DNA of 30,183 nucleotides, from the IMG/VR virus record IMGVR_UViG_3300046009_014647, positions 1 to 30,183 of that record. One strand, given 5' to 3'. Each line of letters begins with the position of its first letter. The stretch's first letter is position 1. Shown here piece after piece: positions 1 through 9,819 of the stretch. The notes beneath the pieces were generated by a model. That model saw nothing but the letters and a program-made list of their open reading frames with translations, searched no databases and was not told the origin of the DNA. The position numbers and the translations under genes were made by a program. Source of the DNA: a virus.

Positions 1-3000
1 GAGCCGATGATCGGGGAATCAGTCAAGGTTATGACTGTGCTACCATCTCCGGGCAAGTCCACTGTATATAATGTAGGATCGATAAACTCCGTGCCTTGGA
101 ATATTTGGAGAGGAGCAAATACAGATTCCTGATCAATGGGCACATCTAAAATCAAAGGAGTTCCGTCATAGACAAATCGGAAAATTTGTCTGCTCCGATT
201 TTCTTGTGCTGCTGTCTGCCAGCCAATAAGGCCGGAAAATAGAGTTCTATCAATGTACTGGCGTGCTGTTCCAATACTGATGTTTTCAGTGGTGCTGACA
301 TTGTCTTGAACATATAAAAATGTGTCATTATAAAAATAATTGTCAAAGACTATATCGCCCACATTGTTGATGTTGAGATATTTTAGAGCAAATCCCAGAA
401 CTTGATCAGTTTGGCTGGTTCCTCCCAGCGCATAACCAAATAATTTGCTGCCTTCAAAAGTGGTCGAAGGATAGGTGTCGCGGTCACCAAGACTGCGTCC
501 TAGGCTGTCAAACACATCCCATAGAGGCGCTTGATTCACACTGGTTTTCTGTTGAGCCAGAATCCAGTCAGTACCATCGAATCTATAAGATTTACCTTGC
601 AGTGTGTTGCCGCTGAGTATGACCACATTTTGATCTACCAAGGCCTGCCCAAAGGGAATAGGTACCAAGTCGATCACGGGCTGTGTGGTAGTCAGGCCGT
701 CGGGGTCGATAAATCTCACTAGGTACACACGATTACGCACATCTGGATCTTCATCAGCGGCAAAGATCACAGTAGATCCATCAAGCAGAGCATATCCATC
801 AGTGGCATAAAAGGTGCTACCGTTGACATTGAGTAATGCATTGCTCTGGCTAAAATCTATGATATTGACTGGCTGTTTGCCTTGGGTACCGAAGTCCCAC
901 AATCGCATGTTGGCGCGGAATTCAATCACAGGCCTCTTGGCCCTTTGTGCATTGTCAAACACAGCGATCTGATTATTGTAATCAGCAGTAGCTTGGATCA
1001 CATCTCTGTGGAACCATCTATTGCTTCGCGTCCAAGCATTAAGATCTCGGCTGGCCCGATTTACTGTCAGATAGTCTGGAACTACTGGCGCATTCAGTGT
1101 AGAGTCGTAGTTCCCTACATCATACGGTAAGCTATCAAAAGGTACAGTGGCGCTGACTGTATAAGTCTCTGGTGTGACAAAATCTGTGACTGGCAGCAGT
1201 CTTATGCCATTGCCCAAGGTGGCTCCTTGCTGCGATTCGTTGGGCAACGGTGCACCTTCGGGGTATCCGGCACCTTGATTGGCAAGACTTTCCGCTACTG
1301 TGTCGTAGATGTATTGCTGGAAGGTAGTGTCGCTGTGTACAGACCCAGTTAATTTTTGTCCCAGGTAATAATGCCAAGGACCAAAATAAGCTTCTCCGTC
1401 GACGAATCCCGACCTGGCATCTATTCCGGGCCCGCTTCCTACTCCTTCGACATAATATTCGAGGTTGCTATAGTTCGTAGGATTAGTGGTACCACGGAAC
1501 TGGACTTTGAGTCCATTGGTAAAAATTACTCCATTTGGGCTAGTATAATTTTTTGCGCCAATGATGTCGTCAATATTGATTGGTGTGAAATCGGCTTGGT
1601 CGATCAGCTGTATCTTTCCAAACAACAAAGGATTAGTAGCATCCTGGTAGTACAAAGTATCCAGGCTAGCAGTCAACAGCGGAATCTGTTCAAAATAACC
1701 AATTGCGTTTTTAAACCATGCAGTATTGGAATACTGGGTACCAAATAAAATCCTAAATTTAGTCAGTTGGGAGACTGGCAGCACAGGAGTAAGTTGCAAT
1801 ATAGCATTGCCATCATTGTCATATTGATATTGGATCAACCAGACACTGTATCGATCTGCTACCGAGAGTACAGTAGTTTGGTCATAGGTCTGTGTGTCAA
1901 AACTACCAATCTGTCCATTGTTGCTGTTGGCAGTCACTACCAACGATAGGTCATTGGCCGGAGTAGTGCCTCCCAATTGATCACCGGATATCGTGAGAAT
2001 ATCTCCAACGTTATATCCGGACCCAGGCGAAGAGACCAAGACAGAAGCACCAATGTCTGCATATGAACCAGATCCCAATGGCAAGTCCACAGTTATCTGT
2101 GCTCCGACCCCGGAACCGCTGGTCGTGGTTGTTAAATTTTGGAATAAACCCAGTCCTTGCATGGCGCCGCCTGCCAGCCACGATGCTGTTATTCCAGTGG
2201 CCGCCACAGTGACTGAATCTATCGTACATGACAAAACTGTCCAGGTACCATTGTAGTCACTGGGGCTGACACCAGTGACCTGTATCTGGCATCCTGGCAC
2301 AAAAGGAGCACTGCCCGAAATAGCAGCAAAAAAGAAAGTAGCAGTATCATTGATGTTGTCAAATGTGGCACTGACCACTGATATCGACCCGGATCTAGTT
2401 CCTGTGGGCACGGTGAATGACATCTGTGATTCAGGATCAAACTGTGTAGTAAGCAGCCACCCACCTGATTCAGGATCTGGTTCTTGATTCAAGAATGCCA
2501 CTGTCAATCCATCGAGTCCAGTGACTCCGTCTATGCCCGATGGATTCTGTGCCAAGAAAGTGTTGACATAAACATTGTTGATCTGGTCAAAGTTGAGATT
2601 GGTCAGCAAATCTACTGTACCAGCGGGCTTGCCGGCTGCTTGGCCTGTGTAAGGCATGTTAGTGTAGAAACTCTGTGCGTCTTTCAACGGCACATCAAAG
2701 GTCACAGTGCCATTGTCTTCGCCGTTGTTGAGCACGCCCATGACTCCGCGGCTGCTGATATTGTTGGTGCCGGGCATGAGCCCTGATATACCAGGCGCTG
2801 CCTGTATATAGAACGGTGTGCCAGTTTGATTCACAGTGAATGTGTAATTTCCGCCGCGGACCAAAGTCAAAGTTGGATTGTTACCGGCCACATCACTGAA
2901 AGTATAGGAGGTCTGTCCGCGGGTGACTTCCCAGGCGTCAGTCAACGGCACTGTACCAGTGAAAACATCTACCGAGTCAGGGCCAGATGGTAACCAGTAA

Positions 3001-3398
3001 TATTGGCTGTAATTTACAAATTTGTCGAGATCACAGAACGGATCCCAGGTATAATATTGGCTTTCCCATAAACGATCCTGTCTCTGGGTGTTGGCTCCCA
3101 GCAAGTTCAGTGCATCGATCATGCCAGGATAGGTGATGGCATCCAAGGCCCGATTAGTCTCGGGTTCGAAGAAAGTCACAGCAGGTTCTAGTTGATAATC
3201 TTGACGGACTGCTGTGGGTTCAGTGACATAGTTATCTGCAGGATTAACCCCAGGACCTACACGCCGACCTACATATCCCTGTGTGCGTTTGAGATTAGGC
3301 TCGGCCGTGAGTTGATCCAAGGTGGCAGCCAAAAACTGACGATTAGTTTCGGTGCGGAAAATTTCAGGCAGTAAGTCAACAGTGCGGCGCTGGACCAT
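1..3398 (-). CDS. Large baseplate/virion structural protein in the gp7 position (partial, C-terminus beyond the left edge)
   Basis: An open frame of about 1132 codons starts at the ATG at 3398-3396 and has no stop before the window edge. The ATG overlaps the gp6 stop as TAATG, so the two are translationally coupled. The protein begins MVQRRTVDLLPEIFRTETNR and contains aromatic-rich stretches such as ESQYYTWDPFCDLDKF. It is probably a baseplate wedge protein, because in T4-like phages gene 7 follows gene 6; T4 gp7 is 1032 aa. Around residues 455-490 there is a motif GSGYNVGDILTISG followed by LGGTTPANDL, a short beta-rich pattern I have seen in structural and fibre proteins of marine T4-like phages. 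I recognise the position and style rather than a diagnostic domain, so gp7 is an inference. A different large structural protein is possible. Confidence 0.75.
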   Translation of the reverse strand, partial: MVQRRTVDLLPEIFRTETNRQFLAATLDQLTAEPNLKRTQGYVGRRVGPGVNPADNYVTEPTAVRQDYQLEPAVTFFEPETNRALDAITYPGMIDALNLLGANTQRQDRLWESQYYTWDPFCDLDKFVNYSQYYWLPSGPDSVDVFTGTVPLTDAWEVTRGQTSYTFSDVAGNNPTLTLVRGGNYTFTVNQTGTPFYIQAAPGISGLMPGTNNISSRGVMGVLNNGEDNGTVTFDVPLKDAQSFYTNMPYTGQAAGKPAGTVDLLTNLNFDQINNVYVNTFLAQNPSGIDGVTGLDGLTVAFLNQEPDPESGGWLLTTQFDPESQMSFTVPTGTRSGSISVVSATFDNINDTATFFFAAISGSAPFVPGCQIQVTGVSPSDYNGTWTVLSCTIDSVTVAATGITASWLAGGAMQGLGLFQNLTTTTSGSGVGAQITVDLPLGSGSYADIGASVLVSSPGSGYNVGDILTISGDQLGGTTPANDLSLVVTANSNNGQIGSFDTQTYDQTTVLSVADRYSVWLIQYQYDNDGNAILQLTPVLPVSQLTKFRILFGTQYSNTAWFKNAIGYFEQIPLLTASLDTLYYQDATNPLLFGKIQLIDQADFTPINIDDIIGAKNYTSPNGVIFTNGLKVQFRGTTNPTNYSNLEYYVEGVGSGPGIDARSGFVDGEAYFGPWHYYLGQKLTGSVHSDTTFQQYIYDTVAESLANQGAGYPEGAPLPNESQQGATLGNGIRLLPVTDFVTPETYTVSATVPFDSLPYDVGNYDSTLNAPVVPDYLTVNRASRDLNAWTRSNRWFHRDVIQATADYNNQIAVFDNAQRAKRPVIEFRANMRLWDFGTQGKQPVNIIDFSQSNALLNVNGSTFYATDGYALLDGSTVIFAADEDPDVRNRVYLVRFIDPDGLTTTQPVIDLVPIPFGQALVDQNVVILSGNTLQGKSYRFDGTDWILAQQKTSVNQAPLWDVFDSLGRSLGDRDTYPSTTFEGSKLFGYALGGTSQTDQVLGFALKYLNINNVGDIVFDNYFYNDTFLYVQDNVSTTENISIGTARQYIDRTLFSGLIGWQTAAQENRSRQIFRFVYDGTPLILDVPIDQESVFAPLQIFQGTEFIDPTLYTVDLPGDGSTVITLTDSPIIG

Positions 3399-6300
3399 TA
3401 GTATTCACCTGTTTGGCTCAAAGAGTTCTCAGTGGGATATAGTCCCGACACAGTAGACTGTGTCCTAAGTTCAGACTGCGTGAGTGCATCAATAACTTCT
3501 ACATCGGCCACGGTCACGGCATTGACGAATATTTCATTGGGAGCTGATCGTATTTCATAGAGATCACCAAATGTTTTGAGAGGATTCAGTGGCACCAAGA
3601 CCACAGAAGATATGATAGATCCGATACGCTCATGCAAGAAAGCCGATAGTTCGCTCATGAAGAATGTGTCACCAAAATCCCATTTATCAATGCTGAAGTA
3701 ATCATTCATGTTGGCCACAACCTGGCTTTTGATTTCGCTGATTGAAGCCGTGGTATTGGGCGCTCGTACCACTTTAATCACACCACGCAATTCAGGTGTG
3801 GCCTTGGCGCCAAACAAAGGTTTGAACAGCACTGAATTCAGGACCACATTGTCCGATATCATCTTGTAGTCATTGAGACCACTGTAGGCAGTGGTCAGTT
3901 GAGCAATGGTTGGAATAGCAGGTTCAGGTACCGAACCCGTGGTATCTTTGATGTAGTTTTGGTATTGGGTGTAATATTCTTGAGTGACCACATAAAGATC
4001 GATGATGTTGGTCGCTCCAGGGTCTATGACATTGGTCAATGGGCTGTTGTGCCTATATTGGAAATAAAGACTCTGACGACCTGTGCGGCTGATATAAATG
4101 GTCTGTTCAACCAAGGTGCGATTTACTATACCATTGACCGTGGTTACAACTAGTTTGTAGAAATAACCTTCGGTGGTGGTATAAAATAATTGTCCATCGA
4201 TGAACTGTGCTTTGACCAATTCTATTTCGTCCAGGGTGGCATAACTTGTATTGATCACACCGGCTGCCACTGGGAGATATCTTTCCAATCCATCTGCATC
4301 GGTCAATAATTCAAGGAAAACTTTTTTCTGGGAAGCATTGACCGTGGGTGCTACCAGTGTATCAAAGAAATCTGGATCATCGGCTACTCCATCTCCGTCA
4401 CTGTCACTGTAACTGACTACCACTTGATAATCATTGACATAGCCATCGCTCTCCACTGGTTGCGCGATGATATCCATGACTATATCGCCGGTCAATGGTT
4501 CGTTGCTGTCAGGGCGACTGTTGGTTTTAAGAGCCCGGATATAATCGGCAATGGTAAGTCCTGTGCGGCTATCATAGACTTCTTGGCTGCCGTCATAGAA
4601 AAATCTAGTCTGGATCACAGATGCCCAAAGATAATCTAATTGCCTGTTGGTCACGGTGTAATTTATACCGTCAGTGACAAACTGTATCAACCAAGAAGCA
4701 TCTAAGCCAGCACCCGTGGTGTTGCCCGCATAGGTCAGGCTGAAGGGAGCATTATTGTCTAGATTTGTGGAGGTAATCATGTACCAGGTTCCAGCAGTTC
4801 CTGTGACTGTGCCAAGATAATCATAGCCCAGTCCAAAATCTCTGTAGAGTTCAATCTGCTGGATAATGCTTTGCTCTAGAGCAGACGGTAAGTCAGTGAC
4901 AAACTTGGGAATGACTTGGCTGACTAAGGCTCCGGTGGGAACGAAGTTGTTGATCGTCACAGGACCTGTGCCATCTTCGAGATTGCCCAATCCGTTGTTA
5001 GTACCATCTAATATAACTGCTGTGACTGTGGCCCAGATTTCTAATTTTTCGTCTGCCCGAGTTGGCACCCCGGCTGCCAGCCTATTGTTGGCATCAAAAT
5101 AATATCCCGCCGGTGGAACAAACTTGATTAAAGCGGCCTGTGTAATGTACTTGTTTGAACCCGAGGTATAAGCACCGATGGGCTGAGGTTGTGCCGGCGA
5201 ATTGATGTAGAAATAACCTGTGGTCTCATTGACCAAACGAGTGCTCTGGAACCAGGCTTGCTGGAATACCGTGAATGGCACACGAGGAAAATTTGTAGGA
5301 TCATAGTAAAACTGTATGAAGCCGCGGCTGGGCAACAGAGGTTCTACTGAATTGTTGATCACATCCACGATCTCATTGCGATTGATCCAATCAAAATCAA
5401 AAGTTGGAAGTTGATTTTCTCTATAGATCAAACCGTCAGATGCGAATATGTTAGTAGATGAATACTTGCCAGTGACATCTGTTAGATCGATGTAGCGACT
5501 AGTACCCACCGCCGAGCGGGCCACTGCCTTGCTCTTGATGATCGAATTGTATCGGGTAAATGGGAAGTTGTTGTAATCTTCTCCGTTGACCATCCTGTTC
5601 TGCGTGTAGTAACGGGCCGGAGCTCGTTGCTTGATCTCTTCTATGGTCTCGCGTGCCTGGGCATTGCTCACCGGTTCAGTGATGCCACAGACCAAAGTCA
5701 AGGTCTCTAGCCGACCATAGCGGCTGACATAACTGATCTGGAGATCCACGGCCTGCATCTCTTCGGGATTGATGATATACTCTAAGCCGTTGCTGGCACG
5801 CACATAGGCACGGAATGTGCCCACTGGTATTTCAGCAAACACACCATCACCAAAGGTCAAAGTAATCTGATCATTGGCTCGGCTGGTGATGCTGTATAAT
5901 TGGCGCTGATCCGGAGGCAATTGTTCCACTGCTCCGGCATAGATACTTTCTACATAATCCCACTCATCGGCGATGCTGCCAAGATCATCTAACTTGAACA
6001 GCCAATGGTCTTGATCGTTACAGCCCTCGATATTGATATTGACCGTGCGGTTGGTCAGTGCTTCGGCCAAGTTAAAATCTTGATTCTGCAATGTACCCTG
6101 TTTGAACAGGAAGAAGAATCCTGTGTTGTCTGATCCAAATCCCAACTGATCATTACGATATAGGACATTGAAAGTGCCCGACGGACGCGGCGCCGGTTCA
6201 TAGACATAATCGCGGCCTTCGCTGGTGGAACTTACCGCTTCAAATGGCATGTTGATGCCATCTATAGTAGAAGTATAAGGAAGCACAGGCAAAAAGCCCG

Positions 6301-6877
6301 GTACTAGATTGATGGCGTATTCAGAAGTACGCACACCTAGGATGTTCTGTTCGTTGCCGGGACGACCAAATTTCTGGCTGTCAACCAGGGCAGCATTAAT
6401 GATCTGCGTGAATTGTTCTAACCAATCAACGTTTGTAGGATCATTCCAGTCCACTGTGATATTGGCTAGATTAATACCGTTGTAGTCTATGACATTTTCT
6501 GTGGTCGAAACAGAAAAAACTTTCAAGAATCCTTGTGCTGCCTCGTTACGCTTGGGGGTGTAAGAAACCAAGTTGGCCAGGCGCACCACTGAATCTCGCC
6601 GTTCGGCAGTGTCTAAGAAGTTTTCCCTTGCATTGAGATCGTTACGGAATGCCAGGGCTTGTCCCATAAACGCCATGACATCTAGCAAGGCGATAAACTC
6701 CGATGACTCTATGTAATCGTTGAATGTTTCAGGATAATAGACGCGGAGATAGTCTACAAAACTCTTGCGCAGAGTCTCAAAATCGTAGGATTGGAAGTCG
6801 GCTTCGCGGAAAGTCTGGTACAGTCTTTTCCAGTCTTCTACACCAAATATCGCGGTTTGTCTAGCAGTCTTGGCCAT
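3398..6877 (-). CDS. gp6: Baseplate wedge protein gp6
   Basis: This 1159-residue protein matches the baseplate wedge subunit gp6 (baseplate J-like family), which dimerises to join the six wedges into a ring around the hub. The N-terminus is typical: YPETFNDYIESSEFIALLDV, then FMGQALAFRNDLNARENFLD and RRDSVVRLANLVSYTPKR. It is much longer than T4 gp6 (660 aa), as expected for marine T4-like phages, and carries extra beta-rich segments. Near residues 826-840 an aspartate-rich run, DSDGDGVADDPD, resembles a calcium-binding loop. The gene follows gp25 after 48 nt that contain a likely late promoter (CATAAATA) and a GAGG ribosome-binding site. Its stop overlaps the next start by one base. The assignment is firm from the N-terminal motifs and the neighbours. 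Confidence 0.93.
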   Translation of the reverse strand: MAKTARQTAIFGVEDWKRLYQTFREADFQSYDFETLRKSFVDYLRVYYPETFNDYIESSEFIALLDVMAFMGQALAFRNDLNARENFLDTAERRDSVVRLANLVSYTPKRNEAAQGFLKVFSVSTTENVIDYNGINLANITVDWNDPTNVDWLEQFTQIINAALVDSQKFGRPGNEQNILGVRTSEYAINLVPGFLPVLPYTSTIDGINMPFEAVSSTSEGRDYVYEPAPRPSGTFNVLYRNDQLGFGSDNTGFFFLFKQGTLQNQDFNLAEALTNRTVNINIEGCNDQDHWLFKLDDLGSIADEWDYVESIYAGAVEQLPPDQRQLYSITSRANDQITLTFGDGVFAEIPVGTFRAYVRASNGLEYIINPEEMQAVDLQISYVSRYGRLETLTLVCGITEPVSNAQARETIEEIKQRAPARYYTQNRMVNGEDYNNFPFTRYNSIIKSKAVARSAVGTSRYIDLTDVTGKYSSTNIFASDGLIYRENQLPTFDFDWINRNEIVDVINNSVEPLLPSRGFIQFYYDPTNFPRVPFTVFQQAWFQSTRLVNETTGYFYINSPAQPQPIGAYTSGSNKYITQAALIKFVPPAGYYFDANNRLAAGVPTRADEKLEIWATVTAVILDGTNNGLGNLEDGTGPVTINNFVPTGALVSQVIPKFVTDLPSALEQSIIQQIELYRDFGLGYDYLGTVTGTAGTWYMITSTNLDNNAPFSLTYAGNTTGAGLDASWLIQFVTDGINYTVTNRQLDYLWASVIQTRFFYDGSQEVYDSRTGLTIADYIRALKTNSRPDSNEPLTGDIVMDIIAQPVESDGYVNDYQVVVSYSDSDGDGVADDPDFFDTLVAPTVNASQKKVFLELLTDADGLERYLPVAAGVINTSYATLDEIELVKAQFIDGQLFYTTTEGYFYKLVVTTVNGIVNRTLVEQTIYISRTGRQSLYFQYRHNSPLTNVIDPGATNIIDLYVVTQEYYTQYQNYIKDTTGSVPEPAIPTIAQLTTAYSGLNDYKMISDNVVLNSVLFKPLFGAKATPELRGVIKVVRAPNTTASISEIKSQVVANMNDYFSIDKWDFGDTFFMSELSAFLHERIGSIISSVVLVPLNPLKTFGDLYEIRSAPNEIFVNAVTVADVEVIDALTQSELRTQSTVSGLYPTENSLSQTGEY

Positions 6878-6896
6878 GGTTCCTCACTAAGTCTTG

Positions 6897-6904
6897 TATT
6901 TATG
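6897..6904 (-). promoter_or_regulatory. T4-type late promoter upstream of gp6
   Basis: On the minus strand the sequence reads CATAAATAC, one base from the T4 late consensus TATAAATA, 20 nt before the gp6 ATG. A GAGG ribosome-binding site follows. The same octamer stands 23 nt before the first gene of the operon (17201-17208). Phage gp55, encoded in this window, would recognise it. It probably gives gp6 and the downstream gene extra expression. Confidence 0.6.
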
Positions 6905-6925
6905 GCTGGCAAAAACTGGGTAGTT

Positions 6926-7300
6926 TTACACGAAGCTGGCCCGGCGGGTCTCTTGATCAAAAAAGATGGACAGGCGTTCGGCCGTGGTCGTGGCCACTAC
7001 TTGTATTTCTAGTTCGATCAAGATGCCATTGTCTTGTGGATAAGAGTTAGCGCTGGTCAGATATACCCTGGGATCCCCACCGGCCACTCGCTGGCATTCG
7101 GCTAGGATAGCACGCTCAGTTTCTGGAGTCTGATTTTCAAACACATAGCTCCACATGATGGTGCCATATCCAGGACGCCCAGGCAGGGTGCCTTGCTGTA
7201 TATTAAAAGCGTTGGCCAGATCGCGCTTGATCAGTTCAAAATCCACCAAGGTGAATTTTTTGTATTGATTGATAGTGTTGAATCCAATGAATGTGGGCAT
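6926..7300 (-). CDS. gp25: Baseplate wedge protein gp25
   Basis: A 124-residue protein of the GPW/gp25 family. It is the conserved inner-wedge protein that contacts gp6 and gp53 and helps start sheath assembly; T4 gp25 is 132 aa. The family core is visible: a helix FELIKRDLANAFNIQQG, a loop with RPGYGT near residues 42-47, and WSYVFENQTPETERAI. It ends with a strand region ILIELEIQVVATTTAERLSI. The gene lies 8 nt after gp5 and before gp6, the same gp5-gp25-gp6 neighbourhood known from marine T4-like phages. Start and length fit the family, so no alternative needs considering. Confidence 0.93.
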   Translation of the reverse strand: MPTFIGFNTINQYKKFTLVDFELIKRDLANAFNIQQGTLPGRPGYGTIMWSYVFENQTPETERAILAECQRVAGGDPRVYLTSANSYPQDNGILIELEIQVVATTTAERLSIFFDQETRRASFV

Positions 7301-7308
7301 GCTGATAT

Positions 7309-9819
7309 TTACCCGTTTTGCAAGGTGCTGAGCTGTGCTTCTAACCGCGCTAATTCAGCATATTGCACAGTGGTATCTTGCCTGCGACGGGTCCGCCCGG
7401 CAATGATCTGCTCGAGGTCAGATATTTCGTTGCGTAGCCTTGTTATGGTCTGTGCCCGGGGATCGGCTGCTTCGCTGACACGGGTAGAGATTTCACCGGT
7501 GGCTGGGTTAGTCAATGGTGCCAGCCCTCGAGATTCTCGTTCAATATCGATCTCTTCTTGCACCTGTTCATCATCTGCGGCATCGTACACCAGGTCAGAA
7601 GTTGGGGTCGATCCGTAAAGTCCTGAACTAAAATCAGGAGTGGGTATTTTGTCGTCGCCGATTACTTCGGCCAGGGCCTGATCTACTTCATCTCGTGCCA
7701 CTGTGTTCGAGAATCCACCTAACTGCAATCCTGTGACCACAGAGCTGGCTTTTTCATCCACGAAATTCACGGCATACTGGGCATTTTTAGCCACTGATCC
7801 GATGCTAGCTGCTACTTCTGGTGGTGCTATGCCCTGCACCCATGCTACGGTATTGTCAACACCAAATTTGCTGGCAGATTGCACTAGCCCGGCCAATTGC
7901 TGCGGTGCTTCTAGGCCAGTGACGATTCCGGCAGACTGCAGTCCTTGCAGGCTACTGCTGAGTATTTCGTTTTGGGTCAGGCTTTGGAGATTGACATCTC
8001 CCAGTAAGTTATTCAAACCAACCACATCACCTTTACCAGTCCATACCGACGGTGATGACAACACTGATTCCAGTTGCGCAGGATCTTGCAAGTAAGTCTG
8101 CACAGTACCGGGTTTGAGAAATCCCGACGATTCCAATTGTTCGGGCGATAATCCATATTTTCCTATGCCTTTGTCCAGGCTCACCACATCAGCTGCTTGG
8201 CCAACATCAGCCGCTGTCTGTGCCATGAGACCAGTGACTTGACCGGTGTCCAATGATCCCACTGAGATTTCTGCTGGTGTTTGTTCAAGATACGCAGCGG
8301 TGTCTATACCATTGGTCACAGGCAAGGTTTCAGTACTGGCCAGGGCATTGGCTGTCTTTTCCGAAAGATCTTGGGCGGGTGTAACGCCCAGACTCGTGGT
8401 GGCATTCACTCCTTGATTGTGATAAGGATAAGGCTCATGAGTGGGTGCGCGGGTGACTATGGTTTTCAGTGTTCCTGGTTGTGCTGTCCAGCCGCTACCT
8501 TGTACAAATTTGGTATCTACTAAATTTAGATCTTTGAGATTAGTAGGTGTATCTACTGGAGAACCGCCTCCGGAGTTAAGATTGATACAGCCTGCTTTGA
8601 GATTCAGGCTTGAACCGGCGTCCCAAGATCCTGCTGAACTATTTTTTAGATTGAGACTGCCATCGCTCTTGATGCCAATTAGATTCTTGCTGTACAAGGT
8701 CATTTTGCCTGTACCGATGATGTCAACGCTGGCTTCCGCTTCCAGTTTCATCACCGGAGTTTTCACATTGAAATTACCACCGGCGTACATGTTGATGTCT
8801 TTGTCCGCATGCAGATTGATAGTACCTTGTGTTCGTATGTTCACAGAGTTGGTAGAGAACACATCCACTGTGCCTTGCTTGCCAAACTCCAACCAGGTCT
8901 GACCGTTGGCATGTATGATGTAGAAACAGTCACCGTCATCGCTCATGGTGATCTGATGGCCTTTGGCTGTGCGGATCCTAACAAGATTATCTCGTCCTTC
9001 AAGATCGCCATCATCTAGCACTATGGTGTGACCGCCGCGTCGAGCGATCACTTGGACATCCTGCGGTTTCAACTGACCGCGTTCCAGCTGACCTTTGATG
9101 TCTCGCTCGTTGAGTCCACCTTGATAGATGGCCTGTCCCGGCGTAGAGATACCAAACACCGCTGACGGTGATTCTCTCTGGGCATTGGATGTGATAGGAC
9201 CTCGGGTGGTATCCTTGATCAAGCCCTGCTGCATCATGATACCAGCCAGGTAACTGTGTACAGGTTTGACCTTGTCAAAGAATCTAGGATCTTCGGCAAT
9301 CTCTTCGTTTTCGTTGTTGATCTCGGTCACGGGCAATTGGCTGGCACCGGCGAAATAACTGTCCTGTGGACCATTTTGTAGATCAAATCGGCGGCTGGCA
9401 CCAATGGCCGGCAGCATGTGATTGATGGCAGGATCGGGCACACAACCAAGATAATAACCTTGATTTGGATCACCGGTTACGAAGAAACAGATGACCTGTG
9501 TACCAAGATCGGGCGGTGTGAACCACATGCCATAACTCTGTTGATTGCCAGTGAAAGTTCCGGCGGTTTCGCCATTGGAACCTCCCCCGGGGGTGACGCC
9601 ATAGAACGGCGGGATATAATTGACGGTGCGCCACAGACTCTCATCTGACTCGTCCTCGCCTGCAAATTGTTCCACATATACCTGGAGGCGTCCAGATCGT
9701 GTAGGGTCAACATTGTTTTTGACTATGCCAATCACTGGGCCAGATTCTGTGGGTGTGCCACCTCGATCAAATTTGTACCCGGCTGACCGGCCTTTGGTGC
9801 GGTTTATATTCTCGGGCAT
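7309..9819 (-). CDS. gp5: Baseplate hub/spike protein gp5 (no lysozyme domain)
   Basis: An 836-residue spike protein. Residues about 28-128 form the gp5/VgrG OB-fold: GPVIGIVKNNVDPTRSGRLQ, then WFTPPDLGTQVICFFVTGDP and GYYLGCVPDP. Residues about 285-420 are a run of short strands typical of the trimeric beta-helix needle (for example DVFSTNSVNIRTQGTINLHA and DKDINMYAGGNFNV). The last 400 residues are low in aromatics, rich in Q, S, A and D, and end in a short heptad-like region (ITRLRNEISDLEQIIAGR). T4 gp5 has a lysozyme between the OB-fold and the needle; here the 150-residue linker shows no lysozyme motif, as in marine relatives. The start codon directly follows the preceding stop with no gap. 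The protein would form the membrane-piercing tip under the tail tube. Confidence 0.9.
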   Translation of the reverse strand: MPENINRTKGRSAGYKFDRGGTPTESGPVIGIVKNNVDPTRSGRLQVYVEQFAGEDESDESLWRTVNYIPPFYGVTPGGGSNGETAGTFTGNQQSYGMWFTPPDLGTQVICFFVTGDPNQGYYLGCVPDPAINHMLPAIGASRRFDLQNGPQDSYFAGASQLPVTEINNENEEIAEDPRFFDKVKPVHSYLAGIMMQQGLIKDTTRGPITSNAQRESPSAVFGISTPGQAIYQGGLNERDIKGQLERGQLKPQDVQVIARRGGHTIVLDDGDLEGRDNLVRIRTAKGHQITMSDDGDCFYIIHANGQTWLEFGKQGTVDVFSTNSVNIRTQGTINLHADKDINMYAGGNFNVKTPVMKLEAEASVDIIGTGKMTLYSKNLIGIKSDGSLNLKNSSAGSWDAGSSLNLKAGCINLNSGGGSPVDTPTNLKDLNLVDTKFVQGSGWTAQPGTLKTIVTRAPTHEPYPYHNQGVNATTSLGVTPAQDLSEKTANALASTETLPVTNGIDTAAYLEQTPAEISVGSLDTGQVTGLMAQTAADVGQAADVVSLDKGIGKYGLSPEQLESSGFLKPGTVQTYLQDPAQLESVLSSPSVWTGKGDVVGLNNLLGDVNLQSLTQNEILSSSLQGLQSAGIVTGLEAPQQLAGLVQSASKFGVDNTVAWVQGIAPPEVAASIGSVAKNAQYAVNFVDEKASSVVTGLQLGGFSNTVARDEVDQALAEVIGDDKIPTPDFSSGLYGSTPTSDLVYDAADDEQVQEEIDIERESRGLAPLTNPATGEISTRVSEAADPRAQTITRLRNEISDLEQIIAGRTRRRQDTTVQYAELARLEAQLSTLQNG

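Noticed and set aside
2011-2229. Small frames on both strands in the first 3.4 kb
   Set aside because: They are shadows of one continuous minus-strand frame that is open from 3398 to the window edge.
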